A DNA stretch of 64,000 nucleotides from Globodera rostochiensis (Eukaryota > Nematoda > Chromadorea > Rhabditida > Heteroderidae): contig JAEVLN010000038.1 in NCBI GenBank assembly GCA_018350325.1, forward strand, positions 248,001 through 312,000. Direction: 5' to 3'. The translations under genes were made by a program, and so were the position numbers. This document shows positions 12,954 through 24,300 of this stretch, in pieces (position 1 is the first letter of the stretch; each line of letters begins with the position of its first letter). Under the pieces are notes generated by a model. The model was not told where the DNA came from. It worked only from the letters and a program-made list of their open reading frames with translations, and did no database searches.

Positions 12954-14222
12954 AGCGGTGAAAAATGCAAACAAAAATGTCCACTTGCCCCCCTCCCATT
13001 CCTCACACTTTGGTCCCAACCTCCGAATGCACATCCATCGAGGAGGGGGCGGTGGATGATGAAGGAGGAGGGAAGTGGACGGGTCGTCGGTCATCGGCGG
13101 CGGCGGCGGATGAAGAAAGGGAAAAGGACGCCATCCTTGTGCCCTCCATCAGCATAAACATTTGAATTCACCGAATTGATTGGGGGAGGCGGTGGGGGGA
13201 GCGGACAAAATCCCTCCCACCGTCCGCGCTTTGCCCTCCGCCTCCCATTTGGCGTCCTTTTGCTCATTGCCGACCATCCGCCGCATTTTTACACCCACTC
13301 CTCCCCTCCATCCCCCCCTCCCTCCTCCCTCAATCATTCTCTTCTTTGTCTGTATGCTCTTCCCTAGCCCATTCTTCCACTCCCCATCCGTTCTCTTCCT
13401 TCGTTCATCATCAATCATCATCACTGCTTTTCATTCCATCCTTCTTACAAATTAGAAGAATGATTCAAACCGGGATTTTTGAACAAAAAGTGACTGCTGA
13501 AATTACAAAACTTCGAGAATTTATTAGCTGAGAATCCCGGCTTTTCCCGGTCTAGGCTAACACGGGATTTCCTGGCCCAGGATAGATTTTGGTCTCGAAA
13601 TCATCCCGATTCTGCTGGGTTGAACAAAGCATCTTCTTATTTTTATTTTGCGTTGCTTTAGCATAATGCTTTTCCATCATTTCATTCTTCAACCTCATCT
13701 TCCATATTTTCTTCTTCTCGACATCATTCCCATTCATCCCACCTCCTTCCTTATCGGCCTGTTCATCGCACCGTCATCCGCGGGTCCTGCTGCCCCCTCC
13801 CCACTCATTGCCTTTGTTCCAACAATTTCCGACACTTAACCCCCGCTCAGCAAAATGCAATGACCTATACAATTTTTAAGCCACCGTTAAACCCCCTCAT
13901 TTTGTCCGCCATCGTTCATTTATACTTTTGCCGACAATTATCCATCTTTTTTAAAAAAAGTTTTTATCGTTTGACCTTATGTTTTTTTTTGAAGAATAAT
14001 TCCCAGAAATCTAGGTTCTTTACCATTTTTTTCTTCTTCAAATTTCCATAAAAACTTTTTGTGTAGTGCAAACACGCCAATTGAGCTTTCCCTTAAGAAT
14101 TTGGAATTTTAAATTCGAATCGTGAAATTTGTGGGTCCTTTAATTCCACTTCTTCATAATTTTAGATTAAAAAAACTCACAAAACCCGATTGTTTCTTTA
14201 TTCGTATGCGATCAGACAGAAA

Positions 14223-17200
14223 ATGATCAAAAATCTTAAAAATTTGTTTAAACCGCCCGCCAAACGGCGCGAAAAGGAAAACGACGACCCTTTTTTATTG
14301 ACGAAAACTGCCCAGTATGGTCGCCGAATGGTGAGAAAGTGCTGGGAATATACGTAATAGAATTCAAAATTCCCTAAAATTGTTCGAATTTGGGTGTGGA
14401 GTTCGAAATTGGTCGAAAAGGAGCTGGTATCTCAGAAATAACCCGTTCCCGACTTTAATCATTTTTTTCAAAATGGGGGGGGGGCCAGCTTCATCTTCTG
14501 AACTTTAGAGCGCTTATGAAAATCTGAATTTGAAATTCGAACCTTTTCCTGAAATTGGCTTTACGTTTTTTTTTTCAGGGACGCTCCGGGTTTCCCCCGA
14601 ACGCCAGACGTGTCAATTTCCATGGACAAGGACGCAATTTCGACATTGACCAAGATTCGGAAGACGGAGGCAGTGAAGTGAGAAAATTCTGGAATTTTTT
14701 TGTTTTAATTTTTTGCTTCTTCAGACCACTCTGACAACGACGGCCAATGATCCACATCAAAGTCGCCAACCGCCGAATCCGTACAGTATCGTGACGGAGC
14801 CAAAAAGGAACAGGGTAAGCAGCACCCAAATGCGATCAAAAAAAGTGATCAGAAGGATAAAATTGGACTCGAAACTAATCAGGATCCGAAGTTGGGTCGG
14901 GATTCCTAAAAACTGATCAGAATTTTTGAAATTTTTTTAAAACAATATACCTCATTTTTAGGGGCCTCGTTCATGTCCCGGAGGTCGTATGATGGACATT
15001 GACGAAGAACTTTGTCATCAGTCCGTTGCTGGTGCAGGAGGTGTTTATTGTTTTACCATTTTTTAAACGAATTTTCTTTTTGAAATTCAGGCGGTTCACG
15101 TCGTCATCAGCAACCGTTCATCGACGACTCGCCGCTGGACACGCGCTCCGAGTTCATTGCGCCCCAACAACACCAGCAGCAGCGTCAGCATCGGCGAAGC
15201 TGTCGGCGTCGAGCTGTACCAGCAGCAACAGGTGCAGAACATCATCAGCAGCAGCCTCAACAGCCATTCCGGGACATCGGGAACAATGGTGGTGGACGTG
15301 CCAGTACGTCGCCAATAATGTGCATGAAAATGCATTAAACACGCTCCCCTAGTGGCATCCCACCGTATGTCCGTCAACGATTTTTATGCACGGGATGGTC
15401 ATCACCATGCGTCGTCTTCCTCTTCGTCCCGCTACAAAAATGTGCCGTTGCCGGTGGAGCGTCATCAACAACATGGGAACAATAATTATTCGGACGACGA
15501 AAGTGGCACGGAAATGGAATGGGTGATGAAACGGTAGGTGTACAGCACCAGGGACCGTGTTCGGACTTTGGTCCCGGACTGACTTGGACTCGGAATTTCT
15601 TACCGAAAATAAATTTTGGTGATTTTGAATAATTGTTTTACTTAATTTTTATAACCAAAAATTTTTGATTTTGTGTTTTGTTTTTAGTTATGAAATGCTG
15701 AAACGCGCCTACCAGGAGGAGAAGGCAAATTATGAAGATTTGATGCGCATCTATCAGGAAGAAAAGGCGAGGCGCAAAGAATTGCAGAAAATGCTGAAAA
15801 CGGAGCAGAAGTCCAACGAACAACTGCAAATGCAGGTGGGCTAAATTTGTTGCACTTTGTTTTTTTTGTACTTTTGAGTCTGAAAGACAAAAATAGTAAT
15901 TTTTTGAGTGTCATTATTTTGAAAATTCTTGAACCCGGATCCTGGACCTGGGGATTTTAGGGGGGAGGTGCCTGGACCTGATTTCCTGGACAAAAATCGA
16001 GGGTCGCCGAGGCTGCACTGAACCTGGACTCAATTTTGTTTTATTTGGCTCACAATCGAAAAAAATGGACTTTTGTAATTAAAAAATTCTTACCAAATTG
16101 AACAATTTAAAAAAATTTGTTTCCTTTAGATTCAGTCTTTGGTGTTAAATTTTGGTCTGCTTGCACGCCAGCATCAGCAACCGCAAAATGCAGTTTTGCC
16201 ACCAAACTTCCCCAATTACACGTCAGATTTGCTCAGTTCTGGCAGCATTTTTGGTGGAATGCAGAACACCTGGACGGGCAGGTAAGAGACAGTGTTAAAA
16301 TGATGGGAAATTGTTGAATTTTAAAATTTCAGATAAAAATTGAAAAACTCATAAGCCGCGAATTGGTGTAATAAATACACTCTTTAGCACTCCTTCATCA
16401 TCAAATGCAGTGCCGTCGACCCCTGCGGCGCGTCCGATTGGCTCTGTCCATCCGTGGCACGCCGTTCTGCCGCCGTCCCAACAGCAGTTCCTGCCACCGA
16501 ACACGGTCCAACCGCAACAGCAGCAACAACAACAGCGTAGCGGTGCTGGCGGCGATGGTCGTGGTGCTGGCGAGTCGTTGGTAGGGATGGCATTTTTTAG
16601 CGTTTTTATCACTGTACACATGAACCCAGTCCATGGCAAGACCCGGTCCGAACCCAGGGACCCCAAACCGTACACAACTTGTTCAAGCTCTTGGGCTGGT
16701 TATGGTCCCTCGATCTTTGTTCGTGTTGGTCTGCGTTCGGTTTTCGATTGCCATATTCCCTTTTTCATTAAAATTTTTTTGGAATCGAGTATTTTTTGGT
16801 TAGGTCAAATATGACATTAAAAATGGAGCTGTTTAGTCTATTTCATGGAATTTCATTTTTCCATTTACATTTAGACCACAGCGTTCTCCGCCGTCTCCAT
16901 CGAGCATCCTCCGTTTATGTATCATCGTCGTGAACAGTCGGCACCGCCGCCTCCAATTCCACCGCGTGAGCAGCACAACGGCGTTGTTGGACATGTTGTT
17001 GTACATCGTTCAGTCGGGGTTGGTTGGTTGGAAACATTTTTGGAGGAAAAATCAAACCAAATTTTGAACAAAACTTCCCTATTTTTTGTTTGTCATTGGG
17101 GCTAAGAGGGTTTCAGATTTAATATTTCATTATATAGCGACGTCTACAGCAGCAACTTCTGAATGCGAACGGTGGCGTAGTGGAGGAGGGGGACGAGCTG

Positions 17201-18633
17201 AAGGACTTCCGTCGAGGACAGCACAACACCGACTCGTTCAGCGGCTCTTCACGGCCAAGTGGGTCTGCTGGTGACAGGCGCGTATGCAGGGGGGGGCAGG
17301 GGGGGCATGCCCCCCCCCCGAAATGAAATTTGAAGGAAAAAAAACAAGAGGGGGGACCCTGTTGTTTTGCACTTTTACTTTGCGTTTTTGAAAAAATGCA
17401 CCCCCTAAAATCGAACATTTTTTGGAAAAATTGCTTAACAAAAATGCAATAAAAAGGGAAAATACACCCCTAAGAATCGATTTTAAAAAACAAAAAATAC
17501 ACCCCTAAGAACTGCCCTCCCCCCGAAAATTTTTTCTGGATACGCGCCTGGCTGGTGATGTGTTGTAATGTAAACAGAACGGGCTTTTAACTGTGTGCCA
17601 TTTTGAATTGTGCAGCGACGGGTGAAATGCTCGAGATTGATCAGATGAAGGAGGACCTGGTGACGGACAGCTCCAAGGACAGCCATCACAACACGACGCC
17701 GGCTGACGACAACAATCTGCAGCAGGTTGGCGGGGTGTACACACAACTTGTTTCAGCCTTTCCCCCCCCCCCCCCCAATGCGGGTATCGGGTAGGTAATA
17801 CCATAACCGGACCCGGGTAAGTGGTAGCCAAACACCCACCCGGTTTGGGTACCCGTGACTGGGATCTTGACGATTTTTACGAGACTGGTCTTGCATTCCT
17901 GACTTTTTAGACTACTGGACTGAACCATGACCGGGATTTTTAAGCGCGATTGCGGCTTGTTCGGGTCCTTTTTTTAATTCCGGTTTTGTACCTGGTCGTT
18001 GACCACTAAATTCCTGGGACTAGGTTTATGATTTATGAATTTGAACCAGGGCATGAGACAAAAACGTTCACTTACAATTTGTAAAAAGTAAGGCTCATAA
18101 AATTGAAAATTTTTTCTCGACTCCACGAATTTTTAAATGCAAATTTTGTTGATTTTGTACGGTCTTTTGCCTTCAGGTAATTTCTGTTCCCCGTTCTTTC
18201 AGTTTCCAACCAATTTCTCTTCGTTAACGACGCCGGAGGCGGCACGCGCGACGGACAACGGGAAAAATGGCACTTTTCTGAGCCTTTCGTTTTCTGCCGA
18301 CACAATTTGCGCCGCCGGCGGTGCTCCATTTACACTGGCGGACAGTCCGCCACCGCCCAAGGACGATGATGGTACGGCGTTGGGTTTTTTGTGTGCAGCA
18401 ACATAATGCCATACTTCTTTCAAATTGGGGAATTGACCCCGCTCCCCCCCCCCCACCCCCCCACTCCCGAAAATCATTGTTATTGTTTTTATTTAATTAT
18501 TTGATTTTATGTAAAGAAAATGTCAACATTTCCAGGCTACGCGACGAGCGAGACGAACACGAACTCCAACATGGTCATATCGAATGTGAAGGTGAAAGTG
18601 ACGGGAATGCAGCGATCCCAGAGTGCGGGATGA
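14223..18633 (+). CDS. Unrecognised Gln/Pro/Ser-rich protein with a central coiled coil, 14 exons, 636 aa
   Basis: Not assigned to a family. Fourteen exons join in phase from ATG 14223 to TGA 18631-18633: 14223-14330, 14579-14677, 14725-14814, 14962-15040, 15091-15303, 15353-15533, 15688-15835, 16130-16281, 16388-16580, 16875-17012, 17138-17270, 17616-17725, 18203-18371, 18536-18633. The N-terminus is basic (MIKNLKNLFKPPAKRR). The 15688-15835 exon encodes a charged heptad-like helix containing two YQEEKA motifs (AYQEEKANYEDLMRIYQEEK). Flanking parts are low complexity: Gln runs at about 15170-15260 and 16490-16535, His/Ser runs near 15400, and a Pro-rich SAPPPPIPPRE that could bind SH3 or WW domains. 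The C-terminus is NVKVKVTGMQRSQSAG. Best guess is a scaffold or cytoskeletal adaptor; this is inference. Intron 11 begins with a hAT-like MITE. A CAG acceptor precedes the ATG by about 8 bases. Confidence 0.6.
17275..17550. mobile_element. hAT-like MITE with perfect 8-bp target duplication
   Basis: The terminal inverted repeats are CAGGCGCGTATGCAG (17275-17289) and CTGGATACGCGCCTG (17536-17550), 14 of 15 matching. Both ends continue into G- or C-rich tracts, as in many hAT MITEs. The flanking direct repeat GCTGGTGA is perfect (17267-17274 and 17551-17558), the 8-bp length expected of hAT transposition. No transposase is encoded. It sits at the start of intron 11 of the coiled-coil gene. Confidence 0.88.
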
Positions 18634-20549
18634 TTGATGAGAATCGTATTTAGGCAAGAAAGATAATGTGTAAATGGCGCTCTAATTTTGAATTTCCCTT
18701 CCGTTCTGTTTTGAATTTACGCTCTCTCCTAATCTAATTTTGTTTTTTGTGCCCACTAACTTTTTCATAATTAATTTGTTTTTTTCCTGTACGTGCGCGC
18801 AGTAAACACGAAACAAAAAATTCTATTTTGCAGTTATTTTTCTCGCTCTTTTTTGTTATTCTTTTCTCGTTCTAAAACAAAACTCACTGCCCCCATGGGC
18901 CCACCCCCTCGTAATTCCCCCCTCAAGAGGTTCGGGCCAGATGTTTCGGGTCGAGATTCTCGAGAGTTAAACGCGAAGCATACGTCAAAAACTAAAAAAG
19001 CATAAAAAACCCCAACATAAATCCGCGTTTTAATTGGGCCAACCAATGTTGAGCCGCGGTTGATCAACATTTTCAGATTGAATTTTCCTAAATTTCTATG
19101 TGTTTCAATGCTACGTTTTTGCATTTGGTAAAATCATTTCAAATGCTCCGTAAATCATTCCCTACTGATCGAAGGTCGTCGAACAAGCCCAGATCGGATC
19201 ATGAGGATCTGGGTCAATTCAAAAGGGCACTCACTGAATTTTGAGTTCGATTTGATCGGAATATTTTAGGAAATATTTTTAGATTTTAATATGAAAGTAT
19301 TGCAGTCTTTTTTTTCCCCAATTTTTGAACAATATTTGCCAAAAAAATTGATTAGGAAATGATTTTTTTGCAAGCTTTCTGCGTCATCATATTTGTATCC
19401 AAGCTAAAATCAATATAATTTTCATTGCCACACAATTATTGCATTTTTTATTAATATTAAATGGGAATTCTCGTAACGAAAAAATAATATATTTTTCTCA
19501 AAATATATTGGTTCTCCAGATTTATGGGCATTTTAACAAATTTGTTGCCAACTTTTGTAGGTTGGTAACAATTTATTGTGTCCCTCCAAAGTTTTGGTCC
19601 GCCGCGTTCCGAAAATTGCGAATTGGAAAGAGCATTGCTTCGGGCGGACAAAGCCCCGGAAGGGATGGATTTCCCCCCTCACTTTGTGCTCAGAGCCCCC
19701 CCCCCCGTCCCGGCCCATTTTTCGGAGGAAAAAATGTGTAGGAAGCCGCCACTTGCAGCCAATTCCGTTTGCAATCCAAGCGGAAGCGAAGAATTGCCCC
19801 CCTCCGGCGGTGATGGACGGACCTAAACTAAACTTTATTTGGCCTATGGGACCCGCCCAACCGCACCCGCCGCTTTTTGCCTATTTTTATACTCTCGGAC
19901 CGAACCGAAAATGCTGAGTTCCATTCCCTTAAAATTTGTTTTTAAGGGCATTTTTAAGATTTCAGAAATGCGAATGCGTTCGGATTACCTCATACCTCCC
20001 CCTAAAGCGCTCCAACTCCGTCCCCTCCCCTCCCCGGGGGGCACGGAATCCTCAGAATTTTGGAGTGTTTTCTCCTCCCTCGCCATTCCCCGGTGCCCTC
20101 CCCCACCCCTAAGCCTCTCTCATCATCATCCGATTTGTCCGTGCATCCGGCCCGTCGCCCATTTCAGTAAAAGCCTGAGGCAGGCAGGCAGGGCACAGCT
20201 CCATCCAAAATTGGCCAAATTCCCGATGTTCCCCCCGCGGGGGTGAGTTCGGGAGTGAATGGCTTGGGGGTGGGGGCGGGGTGAGGACACTTCCGAGCAT
20301 GGGACGATGAGAATGGCCAATTCGAAAGCACAATTGACGTCCTGGAGTATCCAACTTCATTAGTTGCATTCATTGGTTCTGAAAGTTGAGCCTAAAACTT
20401 TGAAAAAATCCAAAATTTATTTAAATTTAGGATTTTTGTCAAAAAATTCCCAATTTATTTAAAACTTTGTTCCGAACGGACTACCCAAATTTCCAACATT
20501 TTGTGCCAAAAATCGTTGGGTTCAAATTAGATTTCTTGGGCTTCCTAAT

Positions 20550-20715
20550 TAGAGCGTGGACGAACGAGATTCTCGTCCAGATTTTTTTCGAGATTCTCGA
20601 TCGACGAATTTTACCGATTCGAGATTTTTAGTGATTTTGGCGAATCTCAATCGTTTAATTTTTTCGAGATTCTTGATCGAAATCTCGATCAGTCCTCAGG
20701 TCCTTGCTCTACTCC
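20550..20715. repeat. Copy of a dispersed TCGAGATTCTCGATCG palindromic repeat
   Basis: CGAGATTCTCG motifs occur several times, bounded by AGAGCGTGGACGAACGAG and CAGTCCTCAGGTCCTTGCTCT, which are loosely inverted. Related copies lie at about 30275-30325, 32229-32320, 43478-43565, 44170-44240 and 53940-53995. Confidence 0.6.
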
Positions 20716-20958
20716 TAATTCTTTCGATTTATTGAAGTTTTGCAAAATTGACTGTCCCTTATGAATGGCTCAAATTACATCGAAGTAAGCGATTTGGAAT
20801 TTACGGAATGTTTCTTTCGTTTTGACGAGTCCAAAAAACATTTCCTTTCAGTTACCTAATCAATTTCATAGTCCAGAGGGCTTATTTGTTAGTGTGTTCG
20901 TTCGGCATTTTTCGGTAATTGATTGGTTTAAACGGTTTTTTGTGCCGTCCATGGCAGG

Positions 20959-21104
20959 GATGTAATCGGATTCCGGACACTTTTGGGTCCGGAATTCCAG
21001 TTTTCCGGACATTTTTTGTAAGCCGGAATTCCGGTTCCCGACATTTTTTTATAAGCCAGGTTCCGGATCTGGTTCCGGACATTTTTTTGGCATCCGGTTA
21101 CATC
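20959..21104. mobile_element. Short CCGGA-rich element with inverted ends
   Basis: The ends GATGTAATCGG (20959-20969) and CCGGTTACATC (21094-21104) are inverted with one mismatch. Between them are several variants of TTCCGGACATTTTTTTGTAA and GCCGGAATTCCGG. The left end is preceded by CAGG, giving CAGGGATGTAA as in hAT-type MITEs; the right end has no matching extension. Confidence 0.5.
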
Positions 21105-21322
21105 ACAAGTCCATGAGGATAAAACGTCCGTGCAGATCATCAAGTTCAGGATAATCCTTCGATGTTCTGTCTTGACATAACGAAGGCGATGACTGATCAG
21201 ATTCATTTATTCCATATTTGCCTACCTCCAAATCACCCGATCAAATCAAATCCGATCAGTCTACGACGATTGCAAATTTTTTTGCTTTTTAAGGCTTAGA
21301 ATTTTCAAAAATTTCGCTTTCC

Positions 21323-24300
21323 ATGGCTTCTCCCGTGCCCAACAACAGTGTCGACACGTCCTTGCTGCTCTGCAATCCGAACATTTCGCCAAAACTTTCG
21401 CTGAGGCCGGTAACGCCCCGAAGCTCCACGGCGTCGACGCCACGACGCCACACTGGTGCAATTTTGGCATTTTTTGTTTAAATTTGTTTTGGCATTCCGT
21501 CTTTTTTCAGTGTTCGCCTGCAGCGAGTCAAAAAGGTGGGAAATATTCGCAAAATATAATGTAAAAATTTATCCAAGAAATTTTATTTGGCGTTTTTCCC
21601 TTAAAAAAATATTTGTTTTTTATTTATTTGGACAAATTTTGTTGGACCATTTTTATATAATTCAATAAAAACATAATTTTAATATTGCCCTGGATGAGAC
21701 TCCGGCTCGGGCTTCCGGCAAATTCCGGCCGATCAAGCCCTAAGATTTCTCGAGATTCCGGGGGTTTTCGGAATTGAAACAAATTCTCAAAATTGCTTGA
21801 GGCAGCGTCGAGAAGTTTTTTAAACTTTGCACCACCGATCAATCCGGTTTCTACACTAGAATTTTTTAATTTAAATCTTTATTTTTTGTAAGATTGACCC
21901 TCTGAATTTGCCAAAAAAATTATTTTGACACTGCCCCCCCCCGTTTTTGTATATGTGTGAATGAATATGCTCCCTCCTCCGTACTTTGACCAATTGTCGT
22001 CGCGATGACAGGTGACTGACCGTCCGTCCCGTCCCCGTCCCCTCGGGGGCTTTAATCGGTTAGCTCACCCACAACACCGACGGCGACGACAATGATGACG
22101 TCAAAGAGAGGGGGGGGGGGGGACGGCGGAAATAATGCATTCCGAGAGAGACCGAAAACAATGTGCAAGAAATGGGACCAAATTTCTTATCGTTTACGCT
22201 CCAATTACTGAGAGAAAATAATGGAAATCAAAAGATTCTGGTGCCCAAAACTGATCAAGGCATTTAATTTGCACAAATTTGAATAATTTAAATAATTTGC
22301 AAGTTTCTACCTCATTTTTTAACGCAAAATTTCGTAAAAAAAAAGAAAAAAAAAGTCCGTCCCCCAAGGGAAAAATTCCATTGGCACATAATTTTCTCCG
22401 CGTGCCGACTTGGAAAAGTCGCATTTACTGGCCCCATGCCATCGCTGCCGGCGTTAAATCCAATTATATCTGCACGCAAAGGTCCGAAGAGAAAATTTTC
22501 CCTCGCCCCCTTCAAAAAAAAGAAAAAAAGGGGGGGGGGGGGGAGCGTCTCCAGCAGTAATTTGGGGCTGTGAGAATGGGGCGGCAGCAATCTTCGGCTT
22601 CGGCACAATGCCGTAAAGGAGGGCACAGACAGAAACGGTGGGCGGACAATTCAGTCCCAGCAGATGCACCATTTTTGCTCTACAAAAATCTATACTCCAT
22701 TTTGCGGTTGTTTAAATGAGTACCGGGATGCCAAAACCCAAAGCGGCACGACTCCAAAGTCGGCAAAATGCCCGGTTTCTTGGGTACCTAACTGGCAACC
22801 TGGCTGGTACGCCGCAGAAAAGTAGGGCCCAGCGGGACCCGGCCAAATTTCGAATTATGGGACAAATTCCAATGGAGGACGACTCATTTGTGTTGGGACT
22901 CAGTTGTCTAGCCAGACTTGTAGAACAACAGTTGTTTCTGCTGCTGCTGTTGTTGGACATTTTGGCCGCCCTTTATACATGTTATAGAAGAGCCCTTGAG
23001 GGGAGGGGGGCACTCTCCCAGGCGCCCAATCTTTCCTCTCCAGCGGTGTCTTTCCGCTGTCTTTTTTTTCTTGTTGCCATTTGTCATCCCCCTCCGGCGA
23101 CGGCTTAGTCCCTCCCCTGAGGGCCCTCGGGGGACGAAGTGCCAATGCGTTGGGAGAGAGGAAGAAGACATGGCCATGGCATACTTTGCTCTTCTTTTTT
23201 TTTGCTAATTTTTTCCGCTTTTCAATCGGACGGGGAGGGCATGTCTCTGCTTCTCTGCCATCTGAGAACTTTCTCAGTCTCTAACCTCTCTCATTTCTGT
23301 GGCTTTTCGTTTTTTCTCTATTTTTCTTTTTCTCTCTCTCCCCTCTCCACCCCAAAACTCACACTCTCTCAAGTTATCTCTGTTTTCTTTTCCAATTCTC
23401 TCTCTAACCCATGCTTTCTTTCCTCCCCTCTCTTTCCGCCACCCATTCTCTCTCTCTCTGACCTCATCACATTCAGCACAGCACAAGACGGGGAGAGCAC
23501 ACACCCCCCATCAAAGAAGAACTGTGCTTTGGCTCCTCTGGCCACCCAATCCATTCATTCATTCATTTATCTCTGCTTGCCCCTGCCGCCGCCGCCGGCG
23601 CTGCCGCCGCACCTCCGGTGCTCTTCCAATTGAGTGAGCTTGGCCAGCCGCCCAAGCTCAATGGCTGGGCCCGAGTCCAAGGGAGCCCCCCCCCCCTCCA
23701 TCCGGATTGAGAGGGAAAAGACCCCGGGGGGTCCCAACCCCTCCCGGCCCAGTTGTTTCTCCCCCCCCCCCTCTCGCCTGCACGTTTTCTTCTTCCCGCT
23801 TTGCTTGCACTCCGCCACCCTCAAATCACACACAAACACCCCTCCCCCTAAATTTCAAATTTCCATCACCACCTTCCTGATTCCATTCGTCGAGACTCTC
23901 GACGGGGACGACGAGCTGCGGCAGCGATTGCGTCAAACGCGTAAACGCGCGTAATCCACGCACCCGCCGACAAATTCCCTCTCATCGCTCACCGGAGGTG
24001 GCCAAACCCTCGCACCTTTCTCATTCAACAGACTGACTCTGTTCCCGCCCCCCCCCATCCCCCGAGGGGCATGGGCCATACAAATTGTTCTCTTACAAAC
24101 ACAAAACAACACCACAACGAGGAAGTTGACAACCCCTCGTCCCCCCCCCTCACCCCATCTGATGCTGATGCTGTTACTGCTAGTTGGTGGTGGCCATTTC
24201 CGGAGCCCAATTATATTTATTCCACCCAATCTCGACCCCACCCAGACGCACACTTTATCCTCTCATTAATGAAATTGTCCAGAGGATCTGTCTCGAGACT

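Larger units (their letters stand above)
11058..14222. other. Intergenic region between divergently transcribed Patched and the coiled-coil gene
   Basis: Promoters of both flanking genes must lie here. Seen: a cluster of GGACAAAATG motifs (11291-11455), a 28-bp tandem repeat (12887-12953), a G-rich stretch around 13180, and C/T-rich sequence at 13290-13460 and 13680-13830. A 208-codon minus-strand frame at 11840-12466 has no recognisable family character. No gene is called. Confidence 0.5.
18634..21322. other. Intergenic region between the coiled-coil gene and pde-4
   Basis: Mostly AT-rich sequence with C-rich islands at 19675-19830 and 19995-20130, a dispersed palindromic repeat at 20550-20715 and a CCGGA-rich element at 20959-21104. 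No open frame with splice structure or family character was recognised. It probably holds the pde-4 promoter. Confidence 0.45.

Noticed and set aside
23139..23633. 164-codon frame on the plus strand in pde-4 intron 2
   Set aside because: It is a translation of CT microsatellite and C-rich sequence (Ser/Leu/Pro runs); overlapping frames are equally open.
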